Shown: positions 44,241 through 53,456 of the stretch, piece by piece
Position numbering within the stretch: the first letter of the stretch is position 1
How the letters are laid out: each line of letters starts with the position of its first letter
Source: Alphaproteobacteria bacterium
Lineage (GTDB): Bacteria > Pseudomonadota > Alphaproteobacteria > Micavibrionales > Micavibrionaceae
Reading direction: 5' to 3'
Length of the DNA: 64,000 nucleotides
NCBI GenBank assembly: GCA_028289285.1
Contig: JANQRF010000002.1
Span: 682,001-746,000 of the forward strand
Notes under the pieces: model-generated
What the model was told of the DNA's origin: nothing
Database searches by the model: none
The model's input: the letters and a program-made list of their open reading frames with translations, nothing else
Program-made: the position numbers and the translations under genes

Positions 44241-44979
44241 CTTTTAAAATATCTCCATAGCCTTTTGCTTCGAGCTCTTTGGCCAGCTCCGGCCCGCCGG
44301 TTTTGATGATTTTGCCGTCCGCCAGTACATGCACAACATCCGGTTCAATATAATCGAGCAGGCGCTGATAATGTGTAATGACAAGGAAGGAACGATCCTC
44401 AGCGCGGAGTTTGTTGACCCCGTCTGCAACGATTTTGAGCGCATCAATATCCAGGCCGGAATCGGTTTCGTCCAGCACGGCGAATTTTGGTTGAAGCATT
44501 GCCATTTGCAAAACTTCGTTGCGCTTTTTCTCCCCGCCGGAAAAACCTGAATTCACCGCGCGCTTCATCATTTCATCATTAATGCCGAGATCCGCGCAGG
44601 TTTTTTTCATGAGTTTCAGGAAATCAATCGCATCGAGCTCATCCTCGCCGCGTTCGGTGCGGACCGCATTCAGGGCCGTTTTCAAAAACGTTGTCATCTG
44701 CACGCCCGGAATTTCCACCGGGTACTGAAAGGCCAGGAACAGCCCCGCCGCAGCGCGCTCTTCCGGCGCCATCTCAAGAATACTTTCCCCGTTAAAGAGA
44801 ATATCACCCTGCGTGACGTCATACTCTTCCCGCCCTGCAAGCACATACGACAAGGTTGATTTCCCCGATCCGTTCGGGCCCATAATCGCATGGACCTTGC
44901 CAGGATCAATCTTCAGATCAATCCCTTTCAGGATGTCATTGCCGTCAATTTCTGCATGTAAGTTTTGTATTTTGATCAT
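44230..44979 (-). CDS. sufC: Fe-S assembly ATPase SufC
   Basis: A 249-residue ABC-type ATPase. Walker A GPNGSGKS, signature SGGEKKRNEV, Walker B FAVLDETDSGLD and the switch His in LVITHYQRLL are present. It powers conformational change in SufBC2D. The gene lies downstream of an unusual small ORF that separates it from sufB. Confidence 0.96.
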   Translation of the reverse strand: MIKIQNLHAEIDGNDILKGIDLKIDPGKVHAIMGPNGSGKSTLSYVLAGREEYDVTQGDILFNGESILEMAPEERAAAGLFLAFQYPVEIPGVQMTTFLKTALNAVRTERGEDELDAIDFLKLMKKTCADLGINDEMMKRAVNSGFSGGEKKRNEVLQMAMLQPKFAVLDETDSGLDIDALKIVADGVNKLRAEDRSFLVITHYQRLLDYIEPDVVHVLADGKIIKTGGPELAKELEAKGYGDILKDAA

Positions 44980-45000
44980 CTATTTTTCCTTTTTATCTTT

Positions 45001-45240
45001 TTAGATGTCTTTAGTATTTTCATTAGGTCGTATCCTTTTGCTGCGCCAAGCCCTCTCCGTATCTTCTACAACGTCAAAAGCGTTTATACGGATATCGGCA
45101 TTGGGATGAATAGTAAGCGCAACTGCTCCAAAAATAATTGCAGATAATGCGGTACTCCTTCTACATTTTCCCAGCCTTCCCAAGCCTTGCTTTAAGTCGC
45201 TCAAACTTAAAATATTTTTTCCCAGTTCTACTTTTGACAT
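45001..45240 (-). CDS. Small protein inserted between sufB and sufC
   Basis: A 79-residue basic protein with one hydrophobic segment (about 33-48, STALSAIIFGAVALTI). Its ATG lies one base after the sufB stop, and GGAGGGGAG within the end of sufB can serve as ribosome binding site. AT-rich. sufB and sufC are normally adjacent, so this is a lineage-specific addition. Not recognised. Confidence 0.65.
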   Translation of the reverse strand: MSKVELGKNILSLSDLKQGLGRLGKCRRSTALSAIIFGAVALTIHPNADIRINAFDVVEDTERAWRSKRIRPNENTKDI

Positions 45241-45241
45241 T

Positions 45242-46714
45242 TTAACCAACACTCCCCTCCAAGCTAATACCAACTAGTTTTTGCGCCTCAACGGCAAATT
45301 CCATCGGCAGATTCTGAAGCACTTCCTTGCAAAAGCCATTCACGATCAGCGCGAGCGCTTCTTCTTCACCAATGCCGCGCGACTGGCAATAAAAGAGCTG
45401 GTCTTCGGAAATTTTGGATGTCGTGGCTTCATGCTCCAGCTGCGCCGTTTTATTCTTACTTTCAATATAAGGCACTGTATGCGCGCCGCAGGTATCGCCG
45501 ATCAGCAGGCTGTCGCACTGGGTGAAGTTGCGCGCGCCTTCGGCCCCCGGCAAAATTTTCACCTGCCCGCGATAGGTGTTATCGGACCGGCCCGCGCTGA
45601 TCCCTTTTGAAATGATCCGGGATTTGGTGTTTGCGCCCATATGGATCATTTTTGTGCCTGTATCAGCCTGTTGAAAATTATTGGTAATCGCCACAGAATA
45701 AAATTCGCCTTGCGAATTATCGCCCTTTAAAATGCAGGATGGATATTTCCACGTAATCGCGGAACCTGTTTCCACTTGAGTCCATGAAATTTTGGAATTA
45801 CGTCCGGCGCAAATGCCGCGCTTGGTCACAAAATTATAAATCCCGCCTTTGCCTTCTTCATCGCCCGGCCACCAGTTCTGCACGGTGGAATATTTAATCT
45901 CCGCATCATCGAGCGCAATCAATTCAACCACAGCCGCATGCATCTGGTTTTCATCGCGCATCGGGGCTGTGCAGCCTTCAAGGTACGACACGTACGCGCC
46001 TTTATCGGCAATGATGAGCGTGCGTTCAAACTGGCCTGTATTTTTGGCATTCATCCGGAAATAGGTGGAGAGCTCCATCGGGCAGCGCACGCCTTCCGGA
46101 ATGTACACAAAGCTTCCATCGGTAAATACGGCCGAGTTCAGGCAGGCATGTTTATTATCATGATAAGGCACAACAGAACCGAGATATTTTTGTACCAGCT
46201 CCGGGCAGCGCTGCACGGCTTCAGAGATAGAACAGAAAATAACCCCTGCTTCTTCAAGTTTGTCTTTAAAGGTTGTGGCAACAGACACGGAATCAAACAC
46301 GGCATCCACAGCGACCATATTCTCCGTGCCCTGCACGCCTGCGAGGATTTCCTGTTCTTTCAGCGGAATGCCGAGCTTTTCGTATGTTTCCAAAAGCTTC
46401 GGGTCTACCTCATCGAGAGATTTCGGCCCGTCTTGTCCTTTCGGTGCGGCATAATAATAGGCATCCTGATAATCGATCTCCGGCACCTCTAATTTTGCCC
46501 ACCGGGGTTCGGGCATTTTCTGCCAATGCGCATAGGCTTTGAGGCGCCAGTCGAGGAGCCACTGAGGCTCATTCTTTTTCTCCGAAATCAGGCGGATGAT
46601 ATCTTCATTCAGGCCCTTCGGGGCGTAATCCATCTCAATATCGGTTTCAAAGCCGGCATCATATTTATTGATGGATTGAACCGTATCGATGGTTTCCTGG
46701 GTAATCTCGCTCAT
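45242..46714 (-). CDS. sufB: Fe-S cluster assembly scaffold SufB
   Basis: A 490-residue scaffold protein. Recognised by the long conserved blocks [49 protein letters not shown] and [19 protein letters not shown], and a conserved Cys in [20 protein letters not shown]. First structural gene of the cluster; its ATG overlaps the regulator stop by 4 bases (ATGA). Confidence 0.97.
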   Translation of the reverse strand: MSEITQETIDTVQSINKYDAGFETDIEMDYAPKGLNEDIIRLISEKKNEPQWLLDWRLKAYAHWQKMPEPRWAKLEVPEIDYQDAYYYAAPKGQDGPKSLDEVDPKLLETYEKLGIPLKEQEILAGVQGTENMVAVDAVFDSVSVATTFKDKLEEAGVIFCSISEAVQRCPELVQKYLGSVVPYHDNKHACLNSAVFTDGSFVYIPEGVRCPMELSTYFRMNAKNTGQFERTLIIADKGAYVSYLEGCTAPMRDENQMHAAVVELIALDDAEIKYSTVQNWWPGDEEGKGGIYNFVTKRGICAGRNSKISWTQVETGSAITWKYPSCILKGDNSQGEFYSVAITNNFQQADTGTKMIHMGANTKSRIISKGISAGRSDNTYRGQVKILPGAEGARNFTQCDSLLIGDTCGAHTVPYIESKNKTAQLEHEATTSKISEDQLFYCQSRGIGEEEALALIVNGFCKEVLQNLPMEFAVEAQKLVGISLEGSVG

Positions 46715-47121
46715 TTCTGTCCGCCAATCATCTGGGATAAAGGCACATTCTCAAGCGCGGCCTTCATTGCATCATTCACCGGGCCCCATTGTTCTTTCAC
46801 CTTGCAGTTTTCTTCATACTCGCAAACGCCATTGCCGCCATCGACACAGGCAGTGAGCGCGACAGGGCCATCAAGGGCCGTAATGACCTGCGCAATGGAT
46901 ATATCTTCGGGATTACCGTTAAAGCTATAGCCGCCATTGACCCCGCGGGTAGAGTCCACCACCTGCCCTTTTGTCAGGAGTTTCAATACCTTGGAGACCG
47001 TTGGCTCCGGCAAAGTCGTCTTTTGCGACAGGTCGGAGGCCGTCATCAGGCTGCCCGGCGCTGCGGCCATTTCGCCTAAAATAACAATGGCGTAATCGGT
47101 TAATTTCGACAATTTAATCAT
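46711..47121 (-). CDS. Rrf2-family SUF operon regulator
   Basis: A 136-residue winged-helix regulator of the SUF-linked Rrf2 group (TIGR02944-like). The N-terminal HTH is [13 protein letters not shown]...[13 protein letters not shown]. Three cysteines ([16 protein letters not shown]) can hold an Fe-S cluster, so it probably senses cluster status. It is the first gene of the suf operon. A GTACA-N5-TGTAC palindrome in its promoter is a likely operator. Confidence 0.9.
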   Translation of the reverse strand: MIKLSKLTDYAIVILGEMAAAPGSLMTASDLSQKTTLPEPTVSKVLKLLTKGQVVDSTRGVNGGYSFNGNPEDISIAQVITALDGPVALTACVDGGNGVCEYEENCKVKEQWGPVNDAMKAALENVPLSQMIGGQK

Positions 47122-47145
47122 GGATTTTCAGTGTATCATAAAATC

Positions 47146-47160
47146 GTACAAAAAATGTAC
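47146..47160. promoter_or_regulatory. Candidate operator of the suf operon
   Basis: GTACA-AAAAA-TGTAC is a perfect inverted repeat 25-39 bases upstream of the regulator's ATG on the minus strand. On that strand it overlaps the region between a possible -35 (CTGTAC) and -10 (TATGAT). Position and form fit autoregulation by the Rrf2 protein. Confidence 0.5.
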
Positions 47161-47290
47161 AGTTTAAATGACATTTACCTGGCCCGATTTCAAGTATTTT
47201 TCTGATTTTATTGGATTTTTGCAGTGCACGTTAAGAATTTGGTAAGATTACTCATGCAGGATGAAGAGGTATTCATAAAGGGGACATAAG

Positions 47291-47503
47291 ATGGTTTCAA
47301 AATTAAGAGCAGCTTTTTGGGGCGCCGCAAACGCAGCAACAGAAGCTTATGAAAACACAAAGGCCTGGGCGCAAGATTTTCTATCAAAAGCGAATGAGAT
47401 AGGCCTAGAGCTTGTTAGTGGCTTAATGCCTGATAGCGCTTCATCGCAATATGCTTTTGCGATGAATAGTTTTCCAGGGCAAACACCAGAAGCTTTTAAA
47501 TAG
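47291..47503 (+). CDS. 70-residue small protein
   Basis: Starts with an AAAGGGGA ribosome binding site about 8 bases upstream. The N-terminal 50 residues form a likely amphipathic helix (FWGAANAATEAYENTKAWAQDFLSKANEIGLELV); the end is polar. No cysteine and no clear membrane helix. Divergent from the suf regulator. Not recognised. Resembles the 57-residue product at 40986 only in general style. Confidence 0.55.
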   Translation: MVSKLRAAFWGAANAATEAYENTKAWAQDFLSKANEIGLELVSGLMPDSASSQYAFAMNSFPGQTPEAFK

Positions 47504-47522
47504 ATAAAAAGGTTTTTTCATT

Positions 47523-47553
47523 GTCATTCCCCCGGCCCTGCGCCGGGGGTTTG
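47523..47553. repeat. Half copy of the GTCATTCCC palindromic repeat / terminator-like hairpin
   Basis: GTCATTCCCCCGGC, loop, GCCGGGGG, then TTTGCTTTT. It looks like one half of the dispersed repeats and is placed to act as terminator between two converging genes (47503 and 47557). Confidence 0.55.
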
Positions 47554-47556
47554 CTT

Positions 47557-47880
47557 TTAGGCAAACGGGTTTTCAAGAGACGTATCTTCGACCTCAATCA
47601 CCCATAAATCCAGGTCCCGGTCCCGGGCACGGGTGATGTATGCATCTGCATCACTTTCGGTTTGTGATTGAATGGCATCTACCCAGATGAGCTCATTGCT
47701 CATGAGATCGCGCTGGCGGATAAAAAGCGCGGCTTGCCCACTGCAATCAGAGACTTTGACAAGCACTTGCCCGTCATTCTTTTCCCCGCGCTGCAGGACA
47801 TACACGCCTGTTCCTTGCGCGCTTAAGTCGCGGATTTTGGCCTCCAGCCAGATATGAGTTGGGATACGCGCGTCAGACAA
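47557..47880 (-). CDS. DUF1491 family protein
   Basis: A 107-residue protein of an alphaproteobacterial family of unknown function. Family look: IPTHIWLEAKIRDLSAQGTGVYVLQRGEKNDGQVLVKV, ending in DRDLDLWVIEVED. The start is a TTG two bases after the stop of the preceding gene; no ATG is available. Part of a three-gene minus-strand group downstream of the Fur-family gene. Confidence 0.78.
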   Translation of the reverse strand: MSDARIPTHIWLEAKIRDLSAQGTGVYVLQRGEKNDGQVLVKVSDCSGQAALFIRQRDLMSNELIWVDAIQSQTESDADAYITRARDRDLDLWVIEVEDTSLENPFA

Positions 47881-47882
47881 AC

Positions 47883-48128
47883 TTAATGCGCGGCACTTTG
47901 CGATTGTTCAAACACCCAGCACTCGACAACATTGCGCGCCTCTAAGAACGGGCTTGGGTGATGATATTGAAGCACGGGTACGACGGTTTTAATCGCCTGA
48001 TATTCGGACAGGCCGTCTGCACGCAGATTGTTATAGGCATTTAAGACAATACCTTTACACTTACAGCGTTCAGGCTCTTCGGCCTTATCGAACACTTCAA
48101 AACATGAATTGGACACAACTTCCCCCAT
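47883..48128 (-). CDS. Hypothetical protein
   Basis: An 81-residue soluble protein with five cysteines (SNSCFEV, ERCKCKG, VVECWV is the last), which could bind a metal. The helical part NAYNNLRADGLSEYQAIKTVVPVLQYHHP is regular. Lies 12 bases after the Fur-family gene and just before the DUF1491 gene. Family not recognised. Confidence 0.65.
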   Translation of the reverse strand: MGEVVSNSCFEVFDKAEEPERCKCKGIVLNAYNNLRADGLSEYQAIKTVVPVLQYHHPSPFLEARNVVECWVFEQSQSAAH

Positions 48129-48140
48129 GATACCGCTCCT

Positions 48141-48551
48141 CTACTTCTTTTTCTTTTTGATACGCCTGCCATAGAGCTCCAGCGTGTGATCGACAAGTTC
48201 AAACCCAAGCTCTTCAGCAATTTTTTCTTTGAGCTTTTCAAGCTCTTCATTTTGAAACTCAATCACCTTTCCTGTATCCAGATCAATCAAATGATGGTGA
48301 TGATCGAGATTGGTGTCATAGCGTGAAAAGGTTTCATTGAATTCCTGGCGTGTGACCAGGTCCAGCTCATCAAGCATGCTGAGCGTACGGTAAACTGTTG
48401 CGATACTGATCGTGGAATCAATCGCTTTGGCTTTTTCGTATACTTCCTCAACTGAAAGATGGTTTGAATTATTCAGGACTTTCAATATCGTCTTGCGCGG
48501 GCCCGTCATTTTCAGGCCGGCATCAATACAGCGTTGTTCAAGCTCCGTCAT
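48141..48551 (-). CDS. Fur-family transcriptional regulator
   Basis: A 136-residue winged-helix repressor. The DNA-binding part is MTGPRKTILKVLNNSNHLSVEEVYEKAKAI...SIATVYRTLSMLDELDLV. The regulatory metal site includes HHHHLIDLDTGKVIEF. The CxxC zinc motifs of classical Fur are absent, which is common in alphaproteobacterial Fur/Mur. It probably controls iron or manganese uptake. The C-terminus is a run of Lys and Arg. Confidence 0.9.
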   Translation of the reverse strand: MTELEQRCIDAGLKMTGPRKTILKVLNNSNHLSVEEVYEKAKAIDSTISIATVYRTLSMLDELDLVTRQEFNETFSRYDTNLDHHHHLIDLDTGKVIEFQNEELEKLKEKIAEELGFELVDHTLELYGRRIKKKKK

Positions 48552-48586
48552 GGGTGCCTCGTGGAAAAGTTATCCTTATATAGAGA

Positions 48587-50164
48587 TTACTCTGCGCCTG
48601 CGAGAGAGTCCAGCTTTGCGGGCGCGCTGTCCACCACGGGCTGATTGGCCGGTTGGGGCTTGGCGTAACGGTTACGCGCCTCCGGGAAGCTGATTGTGAT
48701 CTGCGCGCCTTTGCCGGTATCAGAGGCAATATCGAGCTTTCCGCCATGTAACTCAGCCATGGCTTTGGCCAGCGGCAGACCGAGCCCTGTGCCATGGAAA
48801 GGTTCAGCATGTTCAGGATCATGGATCTGGCCGAACGGCTCTAACACATCGCGGATTCGTTCTTTTGGGATACCAACACCATTATCACTGACGCGAATGA
48901 ACAGGCCGCCTTCTTTGGTCAGCCCGACGCAGGTTTCAATGATGTCTGAACTTTTAGAATATTTGACAGCATTGCTGACAAGATTAATAAGAATTTGCCG
49001 GATCAGGCGTTGATCTCCAAAGAAAAGCGGTAAGTTCTTTTCTGCTTTTTCCCTGAATTCAATGCCGCTGGAAAAGGCTTTGGAGGCCATCATGCGGGTC
49101 ACGGACGATACAAGCTTGCCGAGATCAATTTCGCTTTCATCCATATCTACACGTCCGGCTTCGATCTTGGACATGTCGAGCACTTCATTGATAATCTCAA
49201 GAAGATGTTTGGCGCTCATATGCACATCATTTAAATACTCAGCATATTTATCATGGCCGAGCGGCCCGAATGTTTCGCGCAGCATCATTTCTGAAAAGCC
49301 GATAATGGCATTCAGCGGCGTGCGTAATTCATGCGACATATTCGCCAGGAACGTGGATTTCGCCTGGTTGGCGGCATCTGCCTGTTCTTTGGCCTGGCGG
49401 AGCGTAATTTCCATCTGCTTACGCAGTGTAATATCCATCACTGTTGTGACCTGGAAACGTCTTTTGTGGGACAGTTCCAGCGTTGCCGTTGTAAAGAGCG
49501 TATTTGCAATCGTGCCATCTTTCCGGATCAGACGCATTTCCCCCGATGAGCGTATCCCTTCTTGAATAAATTTCTCGTAATTTGTGACAGCCTGTTCGCG
49601 TTCACTCTCTTCAATGATTTCGAGCACATCCGTTGAGAGCAGATCCTCTTTCGACCAGCCATAAATGCGCGAGAAACTATCATTGAGTTTGATCACGCGG
49701 CGGTTGCGGTCGGTGACAATAATTCCAACTTCGGACACATCAAAAATAGAGGTCAAAAGCATGAGCGCATCATCACGCTCGCGCTGCAAAGATGTTTCAT
49801 CTGCCTGAGAAGGCTGGCCGATAATGTCCAGGATATAAACCTCGCCCTGTTCATTCAAAACCGGATTGATCCAAAAACCCGGCACCTGGAAATTGCCTGG
49901 AAATGTCGGAAGCGATTGAATGGTCACAGGTGTCTTTTTCTTGATCGCCACTTCAATGGCATGGGACAGATGCTCCGCATTTTCCACATCCAGAATATCG
50001 ACCAGGCATTCGCCTATCAGCTTGTCTTCAGATTTATCGAAATAGTCCCGTGCTTTTTGATTGACCGATAAAATGACATAGCTGTCCTTGCGCGGCTCCA
50101 GCACGAAGCGCGGTACAGGCATTGCTTCAAACAGCTTACGATGGTCCACGTCGGCTGGCGCCAT
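48587..50164 (-). CDS. PAS-domain sensor histidine kinase (cytoplasmic)
   Basis: A 525-residue kinase with two PAS domains (about 10-110 and 135-255), then HisKA with the phospho-acceptor His near 278 (MSHELRTPLNAIIGFSEM), and HATPase_c with LVSNAVKYS, VSDNGVGIP and GTGLGLPLAKAMAELHGG. No membrane segment, so it senses a cytoplasmic signal. No response regulator is adjacent. It resembles alphaproteobacterial cell-cycle kinases in layout, but the partner is unknown. Confidence 0.9.
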   Translation of the reverse strand: MAPADVDHRKLFEAMPVPRFVLEPRKDSYVILSVNQKARDYFDKSEDKLIGECLVDILDVENAEHLSHAIEVAIKKKTPVTIQSLPTFPGNFQVPGFWINPVLNEQGEVYILDIIGQPSQADETSLQRERDDALMLLTSIFDVSEVGIIVTDRNRRVIKLNDSFSRIYGWSKEDLLSTDVLEIIEESEREQAVTNYEKFIQEGIRSSGEMRLIRKDGTIANTLFTTATLELSHKRRFQVTTVMDITLRKQMEITLRQAKEQADAANQAKSTFLANMSHELRTPLNAIIGFSEMMLRETFGPLGHDKYAEYLNDVHMSAKHLLEIINEVLDMSKIEAGRVDMDESEIDLGKLVSSVTRMMASKAFSSGIEFREKAEKNLPLFFGDQRLIRQILINLVSNAVKYSKSSDIIETCVGLTKEGGLFIRVSDNGVGIPKERIRDVLEPFGQIHDPEHAEPFHGTGLGLPLAKAMAELHGGKLDIASDTGKGAQITISFPEARNRYAKPQPANQPVVDSAPAKLDSLAGAE

Positions 50165-50273
50165 GGGCCTTTTCCCTCAATTCTTAAAATTATGTGAATA
50201 TTGTATCAAATTTTATTGAAAAAGTCGTTAACTTTTTTACCAAAAATTCAAAATATGTTTAAAAATCAATATT

Positions 50274-50927
50274 TTAATCGATTGTCCCGAACAGCCGGTC
50301 CCCGGCATCCCCGAGCCCGGGCACGATAAAGGCATCCTCATTGAGCTTTTCATCCAGGGACGCCACGTAAACCGGGATCTCCGGATAAGCCTCTTCCAGC
50401 ACTTTGACCCCTTCAGGCGCAGCCACAAGGGCCATAAAGGAGATCCGGCTTTGCGGCACACCGTGCGCAGTGACAAGCTCAAACGCATGTTCAGCCGAAT
50501 GCCCTGTCGCCAGCATCGGGTCGACGACAATCCAGCGCTGGCCTTCATCGGGCGGAAGTTTATTGAGATATTCAACCGGGCGGTGCGTTTCTTCATCGCG
50601 GTATACTCCAACATACCCAACAGGGGCCCCCGGCATCAGCTCGAGTACGCCTTCAGCCATCCCCTGCCCGGCACGCAGAATTGGGACAATCACCGGCGCC
50701 GGCCCGTCTAACACCGGCGCACTCATGGTCTGCATCGGCGTTTCAACAGGCTTAGTCGTCAGTTTCAAATCGCGCGTGACTTCATAGCCGATCAGAAGGG
50801 CTATTTCTTTTAAGAGCCTGCGAAAATCAGACATGCAGGTCTCTTTGCCCCGCAGCCGCGAGAGCTTATCCAGCACCAGCGGATGATCAACGATATAAAG
50901 ATTTTTAAAGGCGGGATGTTTGAGCAT
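50274..50927 (-). CDS. upp: Uracil phosphoribosyltransferase
   Basis: A 217-residue pyrimidine-salvage enzyme making UMP from uracil and PRPP. Family blocks are TKPVETPMQTM, VPILRAGQGMAEGVLELMPGAPVG and the PRPP loop VDPMLATGHSA; the end is GLGDAGDRLFGT. The ATG at 50927 is used. The neighbour upstream is divergent and unrelated. Confidence 0.95.
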   Translation of the reverse strand: MLKHPAFKNLYIVDHPLVLDKLSRLRGKETCMSDFRRLLKEIALLIGYEVTRDLKLTTKPVETPMQTMSAPVLDGPAPVIVPILRAGQGMAEGVLELMPGAPVGYVGVYRDEETHRPVEYLNKLPPDEGQRWIVVDPMLATGHSAEHAFELVTAHGVPQSRISFMALVAAPEGVKVLEEAYPEIPVYVASLDEKLNEDAFIVPGLGDAGDRLFGTID

Positions 50928-50995
50928 CAATATTTATAATCACAGCTTTTGTACATTGACCCAAATTATATATAAAAATGCACAAATTTTTTTAG

Positions 50996-51023
50996 TTGAC
51001 ATATTTTTATAATTTGTTATGTA
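50996..51023 (+). promoter_or_regulatory. Sigma-70-type promoter of the 51078 gene
   Basis: TTGACA (50996-51001) and TATGTA (51018-51023) are 16 bases apart in a very AT-rich region, about 50 bases before the start codon. This is the best consensus promoter I see in the window. Confidence 0.6.
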
Positions 51024-51077
51024 ATTTCCTATTGAGAGTAAAATTTACCATAAAATTTTCCTACTAAGGATCAAAAA

Positions 51078-52160
51078 ATGCAACGGAATTTATACAAAGA
51101 ATTAAACGATACCCAGATAAAGACATTGCTATTTCTTCTAAAGATAGGTGCTTTTCTTAATGAACATGATGTATCTCTTACCATTGCAAATTATGTCAGC
51201 ACTCAGATACCCGAAGAATATTCTGCTTTAAAGATACGTCCATTAAAAAAATCACAACAAAAGTCAAAGAGCATTGAGGAAATAGAAAAAGTTAAAGCAG
51301 AAGCTGAAGAAATGTTACAGGATGTAAGAGAATCATTGGCAAATGTAAGAACTTTATTACAACTTGATACAAGCTTTGAGGATGAATTCGACGGTTTTAA
51401 ACAAAAACTTGAAGTATTTCTTAAGAAAGTACGTGCAGATGCAGGTTCAACAAAAAATGTATATGTACCGCACCTTTCGATGGATCCAGGCTTTCCTTAC
51501 AAGGGGGAGATAAGTTCCAGGGACAATGATGATATTGGTCCTATTATCGAGACTCAAGTGCCAGATATTTGCAGAGTGGCAATTAGATCTGAATATAATA
51601 CAAAGCACATCGTGATGTTATTCCATAAAGCAGTTCTGTCAGGAGAATTGCAACCTTTGACCCCTGTTATCGATGCAAGATACCGCACTCACAACCATAT
51701 AGATAAAGATGGTCTTGATTCTTTCTATTTAAGACGTGATCCCGCTGAATTGGAAAAAATGAAAGCTATTTTTCAAGAGGTTTTAGCCGACATGGAAAAG
51801 GATTTGGATCGTTTGGTATCAGAGATTGAAGACATTATTAATACATGTGAATTGCAAATAGGTGTTCGCGAAGATTTAAAGCCTGGTTCTCTTGTAAAAT
51901 CTTTTGGGCTGGCACAAGAAAACCCAAACACGCCGGCCGCTCTAAAGCGCGAAGCAGGCATAGCGGTTTATCTTCTACAGCCAGAACAACCCCAATCAGC
52001 TATCACAAACGACGAAGATTATGCTGCATTAACGGCTTTATTTGAAAAATATCGAAAATTGCCTGGTGTCAGAGATTTATTTGCTCAAGCCGGGAGAAAT
52101 TATATTGTAGCAAGAAGCCTCAAGCCTACACTTGAAGAGCTTGATTTAAAACAAAGGTAA
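51078..52160 (+). CDS. Hypothetical coiled-coil protein
   Basis: A 360-residue soluble protein with an AAGGA ribosome binding site. A helical N-terminal segment is followed by a clear coiled coil at about 60-130 (KSIEEIEKVKAEAEEMLQDVRESLANV), a beta-containing middle with many His and Arg, and a second coiled region at about 225-265 (KMKAIFQEVLADMEKDLDRLVSEIE). AT-rich, with its own strong promoter, monocistronic. I cannot assign a family. Confidence 0.6.
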   Translation: MQRNLYKELNDTQIKTLLFLLKIGAFLNEHDVSLTIANYVSTQIPEEYSALKIRPLKKSQQKSKSIEEIEKVKAEAEEMLQDVRESLANVRTLLQLDTSFEDEFDGFKQKLEVFLKKVRADAGSTKNVYVPHLSMDPGFPYKGEISSRDNDDIGPIIETQVPDICRVAIRSEYNTKHIVMLFHKAVLSGELQPLTPVIDARYRTHNHIDKDGLDSFYLRRDPAELEKMKAIFQEVLADMEKDLDRLVSEIEDIINTCELQIGVREDLKPGSLVKSFGLAQENPNTPAALKREAGIAVYLLQPEQPQSAITNDEDYAALTALFEKYRKLPGVRDLFAQAGRNYIVARSLKPTLEELDLKQR

Positions 52161-52181
52161 TTTTTCAGTTAAAATCAATTT

Positions 52182-53405
52182 TTACAAAACCCCATACTCT
52201 TTCTTAAGCTGATCCAGAGTCCCGGATTTAATGGCTTCCCGGGTTTCGCGCATGAGGCGGTTAATCGTCGCAACATTATGTTGAGACAAAATCTGAAAGG
52301 CCAGCATCTCCCCTGCCTTTAATAGGTGATGAATGTAGGCTTTGGAATAATCGCGTGAACACGGAATATCAAGGCTCGGGTCAAGCGGCTCCGGGTCCTC
52401 GCGATATTGAGCATTCACAAGATTGATCCGCTCATTCGGATGACCTTTCATGAGCGCCATACCGTGGCGCGCAATCCGGGTCGGCATCACGCAGTCAAAT
52501 GTATCAATACCGTACGCGACACCGTTGAGCACATCTTTCATACGGCCAATGCCAAGGAAGTGAACCGGGCGTCCCGGATGATTGATCTCTTTAATCCAGT
52601 CGAGAATACCAAACATTTCTTCATCCGATCCGCCAAGACATCCGCCGACAGCCGTGCCAAAAAACGGACGGGAGGCCACATAATCGGCGCTGGTTTTACG
52701 CAGGTCTTCATAAATCCCGCCCTGCACCACGCCGTATAAACCTTGTGTCCCGTCATGTGATTTTTCAAACGCGGCAAGGGACCGGTCCCCCCAGCGCATG
52801 CTCATCTCCATGGATTTGGCCGTGTATTCTTTTGTCACCTGGTAGGCCGTGCATTCATCCATCTGCACGATCAGATCCGCGCCGAGTTTGCGCTGAATAT
52901 CCATCGAGGTCTCCGGGTTCAGGCATAGCTTACGACCATCGAGATAGGATCTGAAAAAGGCCCCGTCTTCATTGATCTCCAGCAGGTTTTCTTTCTTGGC
53001 GCCTGAACTGCGGCCCTTAATTTCATCCGCGCAGGTACCGTGCCCCATGGAAAAGACCTGGAACCCCCCACTATCGGTCAGCATCGGTCCGTCCCATGTG
53101 GTAAATTTATGAAGCCCGCCGAGTTTTTGGATGATCTCCGCCCCCGGCTGGATCATCAGGTGATAGGTATTGGCCAGGATGATATCCGTACCGGCTTCCC
53201 GCATCTGGATCGGCGAGAGGTTTTTAATAGACGCCTTCGTCCCGCAGAAAATATAATTGGGCGTTTCAATCACCCCATGCGGGGTTGTGATCTTGCCAAC
53301 CCGCGCGCCGCTTTTCTCATCGACATGCGTGACCTCAAACCCGAAATTCGGATAGTCTATATGAAGGTCGAAATTTTTCTCTGCTGTGTTTTTCATTTTA
53401 AGCAT
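52182..53405 (-). CDS. tgt: tRNA-guanine transglycosylase-like protein lacking most zinc ligands
   Basis: A 407-residue TIM-barrel base-exchange enzyme. The general-acid Asp111 (DSGGFQVF) and nucleophile Asp301 (GIDTFDCVMPTR) are kept. The zinc site is not. Where family members have CxCxxC before RNxSRAYLHHL, this protein has LDIPCS (345-350) before RDYSKAYIHHL; only the later His376 remains. The base-recognition loop, usually GGLAVGE, reads GGCLGGS (254-260). It may use a different base or be structurally altered. No ribosome binding site is visible; the start abuts the rpmB terminator. Confidence 0.85.
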   Translation of the reverse strand: MLKMKNTAEKNFDLHIDYPNFGFEVTHVDEKSGARVGKITTPHGVIETPNYIFCGTKASIKNLSPIQMREAGTDIILANTYHLMIQPGAEIIQKLGGLHKFTTWDGPMLTDSGGFQVFSMGHGTCADEIKGRSSGAKKENLLEINEDGAFFRSYLDGRKLCLNPETSMDIQRKLGADLIVQMDECTAYQVTKEYTAKSMEMSMRWGDRSLAAFEKSHDGTQGLYGVVQGGIYEDLRKTSADYVASRPFFGTAVGGCLGGSDEEMFGILDWIKEINHPGRPVHFLGIGRMKDVLNGVAYGIDTFDCVMPTRIARHGMALMKGHPNERINLVNAQYREDPEPLDPSLDIPCSRDYSKAYIHHLLKAGEMLAFQILSQHNVATINRLMRETREAIKSGTLDQLKKEYGVL

Positions 53406-53435
53406 AAAAAATCCCCGTATTTACGGGGATTTACA
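53405..53435 (-). terminator. Terminator of rpmB, touching the tgt start
   Basis: On the minus strand ATCCCCGT, loop, ACGGGGAT is followed by six T that run straight into the ATG of the tgt gene. Transcription of tgt must therefore come from read-through or from a promoter overlapping the hairpin. Confidence 0.75.
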
Positions 53436-53456
53436 TAGCATTATTAAAGCAAAAGC

